Counted from the first letter of the stretch, positions 1 to 9,529 are shown. The stretch is 64,000 nt of DNA from Azoarcus_F sp036734105 (GCA_036734105.1 DAIMZH010000004.1:1-64000), one strand, 5' to 3'. The notes: a model not told the origin generated them from the letters alone. A program made the numbers and translations.

Positions 1-1645
1 TGGCGCTGGCGGCAAACATGACGCCAACCACAAAGGGGCGCGGATCGACGCCGAGTTGCTGGGCAACACCGATGACGATGGGAGTAAACAGCACTGCGAC
101 TGCATTGTTGCTGATGAACTCGGTGGCAATCGAGGTGATCAGGATGACCAGCACCAGCATCATCCAGGGCGACAAGCCAGCGCCCACGCCAACCAGGCCA
201 CTGGCCAGCAGGTCGGCCAGGCCGGATTCGCGCATGGCGATGCTGACCGCGATCATGCCGAAGATAAGAATGAGAATGGGCCACTCGATGGACTTGTAGG
301 CTTCGTCCGAACGGATGCAGCCGGTGGCCACGACGACCGCAGCGCCAATCATGGCCAGGCCTTCGATGGGCATGACGTTGAAGGCGGCCAGCAACATCAC
401 ACCGGCAATGGTGGCCAGCGCGATGGGGGCCTTGGCTGAGCGGTTGGTTGCCGCACGGCCTTCGGTGAGCGCAAACAGGTCGCCGTTGTCGCAAAAGCGC
501 TTGATCTGGGTGGGCGTGCCTTCCACCAGCAACACGTCACCAAACTGCAATTGAAAGTCGTCGCCAATATCCTTGATGGAGGCATCACGCCTATGCACCG
601 CGATGAGGTGGATGCCATAGCGGGCAGCCAGGTCGAGGTCGCGAATCGGGCGCAACACATAGCGCGAGGTTTGCCCGACGATGGTTTCGACCATGACCAC
701 ATCGCGACGACGCAGGGTTTCCAGGTCGTGCGGGTCGGCTGGCTGGGTCTGCAGGCCAACCAGGTCGGTGCTGCGCAGATCCATCATGGCCCGGCTTTGG
801 GTGTGCACGATCACTCGATCACCCACCCGCAGCGTGGTGTCTGGTGCAGGCGTGGATATCTCGTCATCGCCACGAAACAGCTTGAGCACCTTGATGGTGC
901 CGTTGGACAGCTTTGCTTCCTTGAGGGTACGCCCCACCAGCCGGGAACCTTCCGGCACAAACACTTCAGTCATGAACAGGCGGTCGCCACTGCCGGTAAA
1001 CTGCTGTGTGAGCGTTTCGCGAGCGGGCAGAAAACGCGGCGCGAACAGGTACATGAACAGGCAGCCGGCCAAGGCCAGCACGATGGCCGGGGCGCTGATC
1101 TCGAACATGTGGAACGGGGCCAGGCCCATTTCGCGGGCCACGCCGTCGACCAGGATGTTGGTCGATGTGCCAACCATGGTGATGAGCCCGCCCAGAATGG
1201 TGGCGTAGGAGAGCGGGATGAGCAGGCGGCTGGGGGCGATGCCATGTCGGGTAGCCACCGCGATGACGGCCGGAATCATCACCATCACCACCGGTGTGTT
1301 GTTGATGAAGGGTGAGATCAGCACGCCGACCGCCATCAGGGCCAGCAACAAACGGCGCTCACTGTGACCGGCCACCGACCCCAGCCATTCGCCCAGGCGA
1401 TCCACACAGCCGGTTCGGCTCAAGGCACCACTGATGATGAACAGGCAGGCCACGGTGATGGGTGCGCTGTTGCCAAACACCCCAAGCACTTGAGACGGGG
1501 CAAGAATGCCGAGCGCCAGCAGGCTGGCCACGGCGCACATGACAGCCACGTCGGGCTTGAGCCACTCGCGCACAAAGGTCGTGAAAAGCGCGATCAGCAC
1601 CAGCCCGACAATCAACGAATGAAGATCCGACGCAACAACGGCCAT
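1..1645 (-). CDS. SLC13-family permease with RCK_C (TrkA-C) domains, partial
   Basis: An inner-membrane anion or dicarboxylate-type transporter of the SLC13/DASS group; the substrate cannot be told. Translating the minus strand from ATG at 1645 gives an unbroken frame to base 1, so the C-terminus lies outside the window. The N-terminal half is strongly hydrophobic and has the typical INNTPVVMVMIPAV and MVGTSTNILVDG segments. Roughly 1000-400 encodes soluble RCK_C-like modules (for example VLRPIRDLDL and FGDVLLVEGTP), and hydrophobic helices resume towards base 1 (FVVGVMFAAS). This helix/RCK_C/helix order is normal for the bacterial subfamily. The gene diverges from the DUF2478 row at 1885. 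Confidence 0.85.
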   Translation of the reverse strand, partial: MAVVASDLHSLIVGLVLIALFTTFVREWLKPDVAVMCAVASLLALGILAPSQVLGVFGNSAPITVACLFIISGALSRTGCVDRLGEWLGSVAGHSERRLLLALMAVGVLISPFINNTPVVMVMIPAVIAVATRHGIAPSRLLIPLSYATILGGLITMVGTSTNILVDGVAREMGLAPFHMFEISAPAIVLALAGCLFMYLFAPRFLPARETLTQQFTGSGDRLFMTEVFVPEGSRLVGRTLKEAKLSNGTIKVLKLFRGDDEISTPAPDTTLRVGDRVIVHTQSRAMMDLRSTDLVGLQTQPADPHDLETLRRRDVVMVETIVGQTSRYVLRPIRDLDLAARYGIHLIAVHRRDASIKDIGDDFQLQFGDVLLVEGTPTQIKRFCDNGDLFALTEGRAATNRSAKAPIALATIAGVMLLAAFNVMPIEGLAMIGAAVVVATGCIRSDEAYKSIEWPILILIFGMIAVSIAMRESGLADLLASGLVGVGAGLSPWMMLVLVILITSIATEFISNNAVAVLFTPIVIGVAQQLGVDPRPFVVGVMFAASA

Positions 1646-1884
1646 TTGACTTTGATTGATATGAATTTGAAGATCAGCACACTACCGGACACACAACCAA
1701 ACTCAAAAGAATCAGGATTCCTTTGTATATTCCACTCCAAGCATAAAGAGCCTGCATAACACCGCTTGAAAACTCATCAGAGCAAGTCGGTGGGCACAGT
1801 CAAAGCAGCTATTGACCGCAAGGGTAGGTGTCAAAGCCCTTGCCAGATGCGACAATTCACCCAACGCGCACACAGGCCAGCCTC

Positions 1885-2412
1885 ATGACTAAAGATACCC
1901 CCCTCCCGATCGCAGCCATCGTTTATCGGCCTACCGATCACATCGAGCCCATTTTGCTGGAAGCCGCGCGGCACATGCAGGCAATAGGTTATCGCCTGGG
2001 TGGAGTGTTGCAGCATGATATGGCCTGCATCGCCGACGACCCGTGCGCGATGGAACTCGAAGACCTTTTCACCGGCGAGCGTTTTGCGCTGTCACAAGAC
2101 CTGGGTAGCGGTTCGGAAGCCTGTCGCCTGGACCCGGCCTCGCTTGCGCATGCCTCGGTGGCAGTGCGTCAGGCAATTGAAAATCAGGTGTCTCTAGTGC
2201 TGTTCAACAAATTTGGCGCACAGGAGGCGAGCGGCGCAGGACTGCGTGACGAGATGGCGCTGGCAGTGGTGTCGGACCTTCCCGTGCTCACCGCTGTGGG
2301 CGAGCGTTTTCTGGAAGAGTGGGAGCACTTTACCGGTGGAGAATGGCAACGACTTGCCCCGGATGGTGCCGCGGTGACCGCCTGGTGCGAGAAAGTGACA
2401 AAAGACCGATGA
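1885..2412 (+). CDS. DUF2478 domain protein
   Basis: A cytosolic protein of about 175 residues that resembles the DUF2478 family (for example IAAIVYRPTDHIEPIL near the start and LVLFNKFGAQEASG in the middle). The family is uncharacterised; members are often found near molybdenum or metal genes, which is not the case here. I place the start at ATG 1885; a GTG at 1828 in the same frame adds 19 residues without family character. The stop overlaps the start of the next gene by 4 bases (ATGA), so the two are translationally coupled. Confidence 0.75.
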   Translation: MTKDTPLPIAAIVYRPTDHIEPILLEAARHMQAIGYRLGGVLQHDMACIADDPCAMELEDLFTGERFALSQDLGSGSEACRLDPASLAHASVAVRQAIENQVSLVLFNKFGAQEASGAGLRDEMALAVVSDLPVLTAVGERFLEEWEHFTGGEWQRLAPDGAAVTAWCEKVTKDR

Positions 2413-2702
2413 GCGCGTTCACTGCGCATGAATGTCGACCCGGTTGTGGCGCGTGCTGCATCGCGCCGTCGATCTCCAGTCCGCTGCCCAGTCTGCCAGA
2501 AGGCAAAGCTGCGGGTGCGCCCTGCCCGCAATTAACGCCCGATTTTCGCTGCGCCATCTTTGCTGCGCCAGAACGTCCGCGCTGTTGCAGTGGTCTGCAG
2601 CCCTCCGCGGAGATGTGTGGCGACAACCGGGAGCACGCAATGCACTGGCTCACCGAACTCGAAAGGCTCACCGCACCACAAGACAGCCCCATTGCTCACT
2701 AG
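2409..2702 (+). CDS. YkgJ-family cysteine cluster protein
   Basis: A small protein (97 aa) with a cysteine cluster: CRPGCGACC near the N-terminus, then single cysteines in APCPQL, FRCAIF, PRCCSG and EMCGDN. This spacing is typical of the YkgJ/CxxCxxCC family, thought to bind zinc or an Fe-S cluster; its role is not established. The start overlaps the upstream stop (ATGA). A frame-extended start at 2319 is rejected because it runs inside the DUF2478 gene. Confidence 0.8.
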   Translation: MSAFTAHECRPGCGACCIAPSISSPLPSLPEGKAAGAPCPQLTPDFRCAIFAAPERPRCCSGLQPSAEMCGDNREHAMHWLTELERLTAPQDSPIAH

Positions 2703-2730
2703 ACGACGCTCACCTCCGCGATAAAAGCCC

Positions 2731-3312
2731 ATGATCATCTACCTGCACGGCTTCCGGTCTGCCCCCAGCTCAGTCAAGTCCACCTCGCTCAAGGCTCACA
2801 TGCAAGCCCTGGGCCTTGGTGATTTGTTCTGGTGCGAACAGTTGCCGGTGTCGCCGCGGGCAGCCATCGCACTGGTCGAGAACGCCATCGCCATGGTAAG
2901 GCAAAAGGGACACCGCCCTTGCCTTGTTGGAAGCTCGCTGGGTGGCTATTACGCCACCCATCTGGCCGAGGCACATGGTTTGCAGGCGGTGTTGGTCAAC
3001 CCAGCCGTGGTGGCGCCGCTGTCGCTGGAGGCCTGGGTTGGCCCGCAAACCAACCTCTACACAGGCGAGATGTTCGACTTTACCCACCAGCACATCGCAG
3101 AACTGCGCACGCTCGACACCCCAACCATCACCCGACCTGAGCGATACTGGTTGCTGGCCGAAACCGGTGATGAAGTGCTGGATTATCGTGACGCCGTCCG
3201 CAAGTATCAGGGCGCTAGACAAACCGTGCTGGAAGGTGGCGACCATGGCTTTTCGCGCTGGAACGACTATCTGGACGCGGTGCTTGAATTTGCCAGAGTG
3301 AGCAGAACATGA
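2731..3312 (+). CDS. YqiA/YcfP-family alpha/beta-fold esterase
   Basis: A serine esterase-like hydrolase of 193 aa, the normal length for the YqiA family. It opens with the oxyanion-loop motif IIYLHGFRSAP. The nucleophile elbow GSSLGG puts Ser at residue 69, and Asp147 (ETGDEVLDY) and His172 (GGDHGF) complete a plausible triad. The natural substrate is unknown. It lies 28 bases after the YkgJ gene and its stop overlaps the following methyltransferase start, suggesting one transcript. Confidence 0.85.
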   Translation: MIIYLHGFRSAPSSVKSTSLKAHMQALGLGDLFWCEQLPVSPRAAIALVENAIAMVRQKGHRPCLVGSSLGGYYATHLAEAHGLQAVLVNPAVVAPLSLEAWVGPQTNLYTGEMFDFTHQHIAELRTLDTPTITRPERYWLLAETGDEVLDYRDAVRKYQGARQTVLEGGDHGFSRWNDYLDAVLEFARVSRT

Positions 3313-4160
3313 GTCAGAGCGGATTTGACTCCAGCCGATTCAAAGCGCTTGAGCGGGCCGGGTTCAACCGCATCGCCGAACGCTACGCTGAATGCGCCAG
3401 CATGCGCACGCATCTGGCCGACAGCTTGCTGTATGCCGCCGCGCTTGAACCCGGGATGAGTGTGCTAGACCTTGCAAGCGGCCCGGCGCTGCTGGCGAGC
3501 GAGGCAGCAAAGCTGATACGGCCGGGTGGCTGGGTGTTGGCCAGCGACATTGCCGAACGCATGCTTGGCGAAGCACGTGCCCGCCTCAACCGCAGCGAGC
3601 CGGAAAGCGCTGCCGTAATGTCTTTTGTCGCAGCCGATGCCGAGCACCTGTGTCTGCCTGACCAGCGTTTTGATCGCGTGCTCGCGGGTCTGGCCTTGTT
3701 CATCTTCCCTGACCCGGAAAAGGCGCTGGCCGAGATCCGCCGTGTGCTCAAGCCCGGTGGGCAGTTACTGTTATCGGTGTGGGGAACCCGGGACCAGGTC
3801 CCACTGATCAGTTGTGCGCAGGATTGCATCGCGAGGCTGCTGCCACCGCCCAAAGTGGGCCGACCCTCGGTTTTTCGCTTTGGCGACGAAACGGCAATGC
3901 ACGCGCTGTTAACCCAAGCGGGTTTTGGCGCGCCAAGCCAGCAGCCCTGCGATTTCGTGTGTGAGTTTGCCGATGCCCAGGCCTATTGGCAGGCCTTTCT
4001 GGATCTGGCTGGTGGCGTGGCAGAGGCGCTGGCGCGCCTGCCAAAAGATAAGCATGACGCCCTGCAGCGCGCGGTGGCAGAAGACCTGCAAGCCTATCGA
4101 ACCGCGTCGGGCAGCTATCGTGTGCCGGCCCGCGCCATCGTGTGGCGCGCCACCGCCTGA
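3309..4160 (+). CDS. class I SAM-dependent methyltransferase
   Basis: A cytosolic methyltransferase of 283 aa with a Methyltransf_11-type fold. Motif I is VLDLASGPALLA (residues about 53-64), and the later segments DRVLAGLALFIFPDPEKAL and IRRVLKPGGQLLLSVWG are the post-motif strands of ubiquinone/menaquinone-like methyltransferases. The substrate is not predictable from sequence. The start overlaps the esterase stop by 4 bases. A strong hairpin lies downstream. Confidence 0.85.
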   Translation: MSQSGFDSSRFKALERAGFNRIAERYAECASMRTHLADSLLYAAALEPGMSVLDLASGPALLASEAAKLIRPGGWVLASDIAERMLGEARARLNRSEPESAAVMSFVAADAEHLCLPDQRFDRVLAGLALFIFPDPEKALAEIRRVLKPGGQLLLSVWGTRDQVPLISCAQDCIARLLPPPKVGRPSVFRFGDETAMHALLTQAGFGAPSQQPCDFVCEFADAQAYWQAFLDLAGGVAEALARLPKDKHDALQRAVAEDLQAYRTASGSYRVPARAIVWRATA

Positions 4161-4214
4161 CCGGGGACCCCTGGCACTGTTTGCAAAGCGGCGCAAAAGT
4201 ACGGCGCCAAAGAA

Positions 4215-4243
4215 CATTGCCACGCGCAAGACGCGTGGCAATG
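4215..4243. terminator. perfect hairpin between convergent genes
   Basis: Arms CATTGCCACGCG (4215-4226) and CGCGTGGCAATG (4232-4243) pair perfectly over 12 bp around a 5-base loop. There is no T-tract on either side, so it is a terminator-like or transcript-stabilising stem between the convergent methyltransferase and ZapG-like genes rather than a canonical Rho-independent terminator. Confidence 0.45.
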
Positions 4244-4272
4244 TGTGGTCCAAACAGCCCAAAAATGCGAGA

Positions 4273-5034
4273 TCAGGCTTTGTCTTTGCCGGCAGCTTCG
4301 GCTTCGGCACGCCTGCGAGAGGCCTTCTCAAGCGTGGTTTCAGCGTCGGGCTGAGTCGTATCCGGCGACTGCGCCTCTTGCTCCTTGACAGCAGCCGTGT
4401 CGTCAGCAGGTGTGGAAGCAGCCGCTTCGGCGGGCTTTACGTCGCCCTCGCTTGATGTGGCTTCGGCTGTTGTGACTTCGGCTGTTTTCGGCGCATCTAC
4501 TGTAACTTCAACCGTGGCGGCTGCAGGGGTTTGGCCTGCTTCGACCTTGGGCGCCTCGGCTTGTTCTGAAGCGAGCCCGGTTACGACTTGGGCGGCTACG
4601 GTTTCGTCTGAAGGTGTAGTTTCGCCGACCGACTTTTCCTGCGATGCATCGGCGGTATCGGCTTGAGCAGCTTCTGCAGCCGCGTGACCAAGCGTCTTGG
4701 GCGGTTCACCATCCATCAACAGCGCAGCAACACGCTCCTTGAACAGCTCACGCGCCGACCCCTCGGAGAGTTTCTCGTAATCGGACGACAGGTGCTCGAA
4801 AAGCGCCTTGTAAGAACCCGCCATGTCGACAAACAAAGATGCGGATTTATCGAAGTGGGTTTCCACATCTTTTTTGTATTCAACAAACTCTTCCTTGCCA
4901 CGCTTGACTTCGGTCTCCAGCTCGGCAATTCGGTCTTGAGCACCGGCATGACCGGAGCGACCCACAAAATATCCGACTACCGCAGCCACTGCCACCGCAA
5001 CCAATGCGACGACCCAGATCATCTCGACACTCAT
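4273..5034 (-). CDS. zapG: ZapG/YhcB-like (DUF1043) inner-membrane protein with long Ala/Thr/Pro tail
   Basis: An envelope and division-associated protein of the YhcB/ZapG family. It has a single N-terminal membrane helix (IWVVALVAVAVAAVVGYFVGR), then a predicted coiled coil (DRIAELETEVKRGKEEFVEYKKDVETHF) and the family-typical segment FVDMAGSYKALFEHLSSDYEKLSEGSA. From about residue 130 a low-complexity tail rich in Ala, Thr, Pro, Glu and Asp follows, making the protein (253 aa) about twice the usual length of around 130. I chose ATG 5034 because AGGAG precedes it; an ATG at 5088 adds a polar stretch with no homology. Confidence 0.75.
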   Translation of the reverse strand: MSVEMIWVVALVAVAVAAVVGYFVGRSGHAGAQDRIAELETEVKRGKEEFVEYKKDVETHFDKSASLFVDMAGSYKALFEHLSSDYEKLSEGSARELFKERVAALLMDGEPPKTLGHAAAEAAQADTADASQEKSVGETTPSDETVAAQVVTGLASEQAEAPKVEAGQTPAAATVEVTVDAPKTAEVTTAEATSSEGDVKPAEAAASTPADDTAAVKEQEAQSPDTTQPDAETTLEKASRRRAEAEAAGKDKA

Positions 5035-5124
5035 CCCTTTGTACTCCTGTTGTTGAATTTCTACATGCCATGCATTTTCGGATCGCACCGATACATTCGC
5101 GGCAATACAATACCCCGTTTTGCC

Positions 5125-5634
5125 TCACTCTATCTTGATGTAGGCAAAACCCTGGCGCTGAAGTTCTGCAATGCGCACCACGCCCGAGGGCACTATGGAC
5201 ACCCCGGGATAAAGTCGATCAGCATCCAGTCCGATCTGCTCACGGGTGATGTCACACAGTTCCAGTTTGACGCCCAGTACTTCATGCAAGGCGTTGAGAC
5301 GGCTGGCGTTGTTATCTCGACGCTCGGCCATTTCGTCGTCCTCTGCAAACGGCGTATTGTCAAGCTTGTCGTCGGTCAGAAACCGGATTCCGTGCGCCAC
5401 AAAGACAATACGCACATCATAGTCGACAAGCTCGTTCTGATAGTAGGTGACCATATTGTTGATGCTGGTCAACATGGCGCTGAAGCGCCGAGGATCAGCA
5501 AAATCCGCGTGGTACACCACTGCGGGGTCTTCGGCCCGCGCCGGTGCGCTCGCCAGCACTGCGCCAGCCACCATGACTGTCGCCGCCACGATGGTCGACC
5601 AGCGCAATGTGCGGCTTGTTGTCGTGCTCATCAT
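5125..5634 (-). CDS. periplasmic DsrE-family protein
   Basis: A protein of 169 aa with a clear Sec signal peptide (basic n-region TTTSRTLRW, hydrophobic core, cleavage near SAPARA-ED). The mature part resembles DsrE/DsrF-like folds: AVVYHADFADPRRFSAMLTSINNM, then VDYDVRIVFVAHGIRFL and a C-terminal VPSGVVRIAELQRQGFAYIKI. The cytosolic relatives handle sulfur, but exported members are of unknown role. A cysteine occurs in LELCDIT. The start is preceded by AGGAGAG. The gene diverges from the RNB nuclease. Confidence 0.7.
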   Translation of the reverse strand: MMSTTTSRTLRWSTIVAATVMVAGAVLASAPARAEDPAVVYHADFADPRRFSAMLTSINNMVTYYQNELVDYDVRIVFVAHGIRFLTDDKLDNTPFAEDDEMAERRDNNASRLNALHEVLGVKLELCDITREQIGLDADRLYPGVSIVPSGVVRIAELQRQGFAYIKIE

Positions 5635-5851
5635 TATGTCTCTCTCCTGTGTTCGGGAACCGGCTCAAGGCGTATCTTTGGTGCGTTCTATTGAGCACCT
5701 GAGCAGAGTATACGTGCCCTGGGGCTGCATCAGAAGCTTCGAATGCAAGCTTTTGAGTCAGGCGAGCACAAATGCAGACATTCACACGCGTGCCGAACAA
5801 AGTGCCGTTCAAGGGTAAACTGTCTGACCCTACTCGACACCGAAGCCATCC

Positions 5852-7750
5852 ATGTACGTTTTCTTTGAGGAAAGCGGTGCTTTCAAGGCCGGAACCATTC
5901 TGGCCGACAATGACACGACGCTGCAGATTGAATCCACTCACGGCAAGCGCCTGAAGATCAAATCCAACCAGATCATGCTGCGCTTTCGCGAGCCGGCGCC
6001 GGATGACTTGGTCAACCGCGCAGAGGCAGCGGCGGAAGAGCTCGAACTCGACTTTTTGTGGGAGGTGTGCGGCGAAGACGAGTTCGGGTTTGACGAGTTC
6101 GCCACCGACTATTTTGGACGGACACCGTCTTCAGTGGAGGCCGCCTCGCTGTTGCTCAGGCTCCATGCTGCCCCGATCTATTTTCACCGCAAGGGGCGCG
6201 GTCGTTTCAGAAAGGCACCCGAGGACATTCTCAAGGCTGCGCTGCAAGGGCTGGAGAAGAAGCGTCAGCAGGCTGAGATGGCCGATCACTTAAGGCAGGA
6301 ATTGCTCGCCGGCCGGGTGCCGCCCGAGCTGATGAGCATGTTGCCGCAGTTGCTTTATCGTCCTGATCGCAACCGGATCGAAACCAAGGCGCTGGAGGCC
6401 GCTTGTGTGGACGCCGGCCTATCGGCTGCGCGCTTGCTGCTTGATTGTGGTGCGCTCTCGTCCACTTACGATTTTCACTACAACCGCTTTCTGTTCGAAA
6501 ACTTTCCGCAAGGAACCGATTTTCCGCAATTCGAACCGGTTGGCGCACCAGACGACTTGCCCTTGGCCGATGTGCAGGCTTTCTCAATAGACGACGCCAC
6601 GACAACCGAGATAGACGACGCCTTCTCGGTGACGCCGCGTGAAGGTGGGGGCTGGCGTATCGGCATTCACATCGCTGCGCCTGCTCTGGGATTTTCACGC
6701 GGCTCCAGCCTGGACGCCATCGCCCGCCAGCGCCTGTCCACCGTGTATATGCCGGGCAACAAGATCACCATGATGCCCGATGAGGTGGTCGAAACCTTTA
6801 CGCTGGCCGAAGGACGCACCTGCCCGGCGGTATCCCTATATCTTGAACTGACGGCCGCGCTAGCCATTGTGTCGCACGAGAGCCGTGTTGAGCGCGTGCC
6901 GATTGCAGCCAATCTCCGCCATCACGACCTTGAACCGGTGTTCAACGAACAGACCATAGAGCACGGCATGCCAGACTTTCGCTGGAAGCGTGAGTTGATG
7001 CTGCTATGGGATCTGGCGACGATTCTCGAGGCCGGCCGAGGCAAGGCCGGAGGCAACCAGAACCAGCTCGACTTCAGCTTTTATGTGGATTGGCACACGC
7101 ACACCGATGACGGGCCGGGCTACGTCACCATCACCCGCCGACAACGCGGCTCACCGCTGGACAAGCTGGTGTCCGAGTTGATGATTCTGGCCAATGCCAC
7201 CTGGGGCAAGCTGCTCGACGAGGCTGGCGTTCCCGGTTTGTATCGGGTACAAAATGGGGGCAAGGTGCGCATGAGCACCAGCGCGGAACCCCATGACGCG
7301 CTCGGGGTCGATTGCTATGCGTGGTCAAGCTCACCCTTGCGCCGCTATGTGGATCTGGTTAACCAATGGCAGATTGTGGCGGTCCTGACTGACTCGGAGC
7401 CAGCTTTCGCGCCCAAGTCGCAAGACCTGTATGCAGCCATGCGCGACTTTGAGCTCACCTACGCCACTTATGCCGAGTTTCAACGCGCTGCCGAGCGTTA
7501 CTGGTGTTTGCGCTGGCTGCGACAAAAGGGCAAGCCCGAGGTCGATGCACGCACGCTGCGGGACAACGTCGTGCGACTTGAGGAGATTCCGCTGGTGCTC
7601 AAAGTGTCATCATTGCCGCCGCACATACCCGACAGTCGCGTCAGGCTGCTACTCGAAGATAGCGATCTGATTGATGTGACGGCAGAATTCCGTTTTGTCG
7701 CAACCCTGTCGGAACCCGACGAGTCCGCCACACCCCTGACGCTTTCCTGA
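5852..7750 (+). CDS. RNB-domain exoribonuclease (RNase II family)
   Basis: A 3'-5' exoribonuclease of the RNase II/R superfamily, 632 aa. The catalytic RNB domain begins near residue 240 with SIDDATTTEIDDA, which carries the metal-binding acidic cluster; IGIHIAAPALGF and the SSPLRRYVDLVNQWQ segment are further family signatures. The N-terminal 200 residues lack an obvious cold-shock pair and are typical of the short proteobacterial RNB proteins rather than RNase R. The start has only a weak ribosome site. Confidence 0.85.
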   Translation: MYVFFEESGAFKAGTILADNDTTLQIESTHGKRLKIKSNQIMLRFREPAPDDLVNRAEAAAEELELDFLWEVCGEDEFGFDEFATDYFGRTPSSVEAASLLLRLHAAPIYFHRKGRGRFRKAPEDILKAALQGLEKKRQQAEMADHLRQELLAGRVPPELMSMLPQLLYRPDRNRIETKALEAACVDAGLSAARLLLDCGALSSTYDFHYNRFLFENFPQGTDFPQFEPVGAPDDLPLADVQAFSIDDATTTEIDDAFSVTPREGGGWRIGIHIAAPALGFSRGSSLDAIARQRLSTVYMPGNKITMMPDEVVETFTLAEGRTCPAVSLYLELTAALAIVSHESRVERVPIAANLRHHDLEPVFNEQTIEHGMPDFRWKRELMLLWDLATILEAGRGKAGGNQNQLDFSFYVDWHTHTDDGPGYVTITRRQRGSPLDKLVSELMILANATWGKLLDEAGVPGLYRVQNGGKVRMSTSAEPHDALGVDCYAWSSSPLRRYVDLVNQWQIVAVLTDSEPAFAPKSQDLYAAMRDFELTYATYAEFQRAAERYWCLRWLRQKGKPEVDARTLRDNVVRLEEIPLVLKVSSLPPHIPDSRVRLLLEDSDLIDVTAEFRFVATLSEPDESATPLTLS

Positions 7751-7763
7751 GCAACCTGCGCCA

Positions 7764-8699
7764 ATGACTGCCCAAACCCAGGCCCTGCACAACACCCTCC
7801 GCGCCCCACGGCACAGTGGGTCTGTCACGTCCTGGCTTGCCGATCCTCACCTGAGGCTGGCGCTGGCCTTTTCCCTGCTGGTGCACCTGGTGCTGTTTGG
7901 TGTGCGCTTCGAGCCAGCACCCGAGCCAGAGGCCAGTCCTCAACGCTCGCTGGACGTGATCCTGGTCAACGCTCGCCACGTGCGACCGCCAGCCGAGGCC
8001 GATACGCTGGCGCAGGCCAATCTGGACGGTGGCGGCAGCACCGAGCAGGATGTGCGACCGACCACCCCGATCCCGCCCCAGGAGGCGGTGCGCGACGGTG
8101 ATGCGCTGGTCGATGCACGACAGGCCGAGCCGGAACCCGCCCCAAGCCCGCGACAGGTGATCACCCGCAGCGACCCACAGCCCGCGCCAAGCCCACGTGT
8201 CGCACCCCAGCAACGACAAACTGACCCTCAAGTATCACAGCCCAGCCCAACGGTGTCGGGGCTGGACCTGATGAACAGCGTGTCTGCTGTTGCCCGAATC
8301 GAATCTCAAATCGACCGGCAGTTAAATGAGTATGCCAAGCGGCCCAGAACGCAATACATCGGCGCCCGAACCCGCGAATACCGGTTTGCGCAATACCTTG
8401 AAGACTGGCGCATGAAAATCGAGCGCGTTGGCACACTAAACTACCCTGACGCAGCGCGAGGTCGTGTCTACGGCAGTCTGCTGCTTTCCGTGGTGATCCG
8501 CGCCGACGGCACGGTTGCACGCATCGAAGTGCAACGCTCATCGGGTCACCCGCTGCTGGATCAAGCCGCGATTCGCATCGTCGAACTGGCTGCGCCGTTC
8601 GGCCCCTTTCCGCCCGACATACGCGCAGATACCGACATGATCGATATCACCCGCACCTGGACCTTCACCAACAGCGATCAACTCAGGACTTCGCGATGA
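7764..8699 (+). CDS. TonB-family energy transducer
   Basis: An inner-membrane anchored periplasmic protein of 311 aa. A single transmembrane helix (about residues 30-48, LALAFSLLVHLVLFGVRF) is followed by a Pro/Ala/Gln-rich periplasmic spacer (residues 50-165) and a C-terminal TonB domain with NYPDAARGRVYGSLLLSVVIRADG and a terminal WTFTN. TonB proteins carry proton-motive energy to outer-membrane receptors. No exbB/exbD or receptor gene is nearby, so the partner is unknown. Its stop overlaps aroE by 4 bases. Confidence 0.85.
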   Translation: MTAQTQALHNTLRAPRHSGSVTSWLADPHLRLALAFSLLVHLVLFGVRFEPAPEPEASPQRSLDVILVNARHVRPPAEADTLAQANLDGGGSTEQDVRPTTPIPPQEAVRDGDALVDARQAEPEPAPSPRQVITRSDPQPAPSPRVAPQQRQTDPQVSQPSPTVSGLDLMNSVSAVARIESQIDRQLNEYAKRPRTQYIGARTREYRFAQYLEDWRMKIERVGTLNYPDAARGRVYGSLLLSVVIRADGTVARIEVQRSSGHPLLDQAAIRIVELAAPFGPFPPDIRADTDMIDITRTWTFTNSDQLRTSR

Positions 8700-9529
8700 T
8701 CGACCGCTATGCCGTCATCGGCAACCCGATTGCCCACAGCAAATCGCCACTCATTCACCGACTGTTTGCCGGGCAGACCGCACAAACCCTCAGCTATGAG
8801 GCCATGCTTGCACCGCTCGACGGCTTTGCAGCCTGCCTAGCGAGTTTTTGGCGCGACGGCGGGCGGGGCGCAAACATCACCATCCCCTTCAAACTGGAAG
8901 CCTATGCGCTTGCCGACCAACTGACCCCACGGGCAGCCGCAGCGGGCGCGGTCAACACCCTGATGTTGCAGCCACAAGGCGTGCTGGGCGACAACACTGA
9001 CGGCGCCGGTCTGGTGCGTGACCTTGAACAGAACCTCGGCTGCCAGCTCGCCGGGGCGCGCATTCTGCTACTCGGCGCAGGCGGTGCTGCGCGGGGAGCC
9101 ATATTGCCGCTGCTGGAACGCCAGCCAGCACGGCTGATGATTGCCAACCGCAGCACAGACAAGGCCATCGCGCTGGCCGACCGGTTCAACCCAATGGCTG
9201 GCTCGACAAGCCTGGGTGCAGGTGGCTTTGCTGATGTTTCCGGGGAGCAGTTCGACCTCGTCATCAACGCCACCGCAGCCAGCCTGGCGGCGCAAGCCCC
9301 CCCGCTGCCGGCGGGCTGTTATGCTGCCGACGCGACCGCCTACGACATGATGTATGGCAGCGAACCCACAATTTTTCTTCAGGCAGCACTGAACCAAGGC
9401 GCAAGCCGCGTGGCCGACGGACTGGGCATGCTGGTGGAGCAGGCAGCCGAGAGCTTTGCGCTGTGGCGCGGGGTGTTACCAGACACCGCTGCGGTCCTGA
9501 CGGAGCTGCGGGCTGGTTTGCGCGGGTGA
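8696..9529 (+). CDS. aroE: shikimate dehydrogenase
   Basis: Reduces 3-dehydroshikimate to shikimate with NADPH in aromatic amino-acid synthesis. The 277-aa length is normal. The N-terminal VIGNPIAHSKSPLIH substrate motif, catalytic Lys67 (NITIPFKLEAYA) and Asp102 (GDNTDGAGL), and the dinucleotide loop GAGGAARGA are all present, with the C-terminal GLGMLVEQAAESF helix. Translationally coupled to the upstream tonB-like gene and followed by mtgA. Confidence 0.95.
   Translation: MIDRYAVIGNPIAHSKSPLIHRLFAGQTAQTLSYEAMLAPLDGFAACLASFWRDGGRGANITIPFKLEAYALADQLTPRAAAAGAVNTLMLQPQGVLGDNTDGAGLVRDLEQNLGCQLAGARILLLGAGGAARGAILPLLERQPARLMIANRSTDKAIALADRFNPMAGSTSLGAGGFADVSGEQFDLVINATAASLAAQAPPLPAGCYAADATAYDMMYGSEPTIFLQAALNQGASRVADGLGMLVEQAAESFALWRGVLPDTAAVLTELRAGLRG

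Noticed and set aside
4663..5694. 343-codon plus-strand frame antisense to zapG and the DsrE gene
   Set aside because: It covers two well-supported minus-strand genes with signal or membrane features; its product has no domain likeness and is His/Cys/Arg-rich, typical of a shadow frame in GC-rich DNA.
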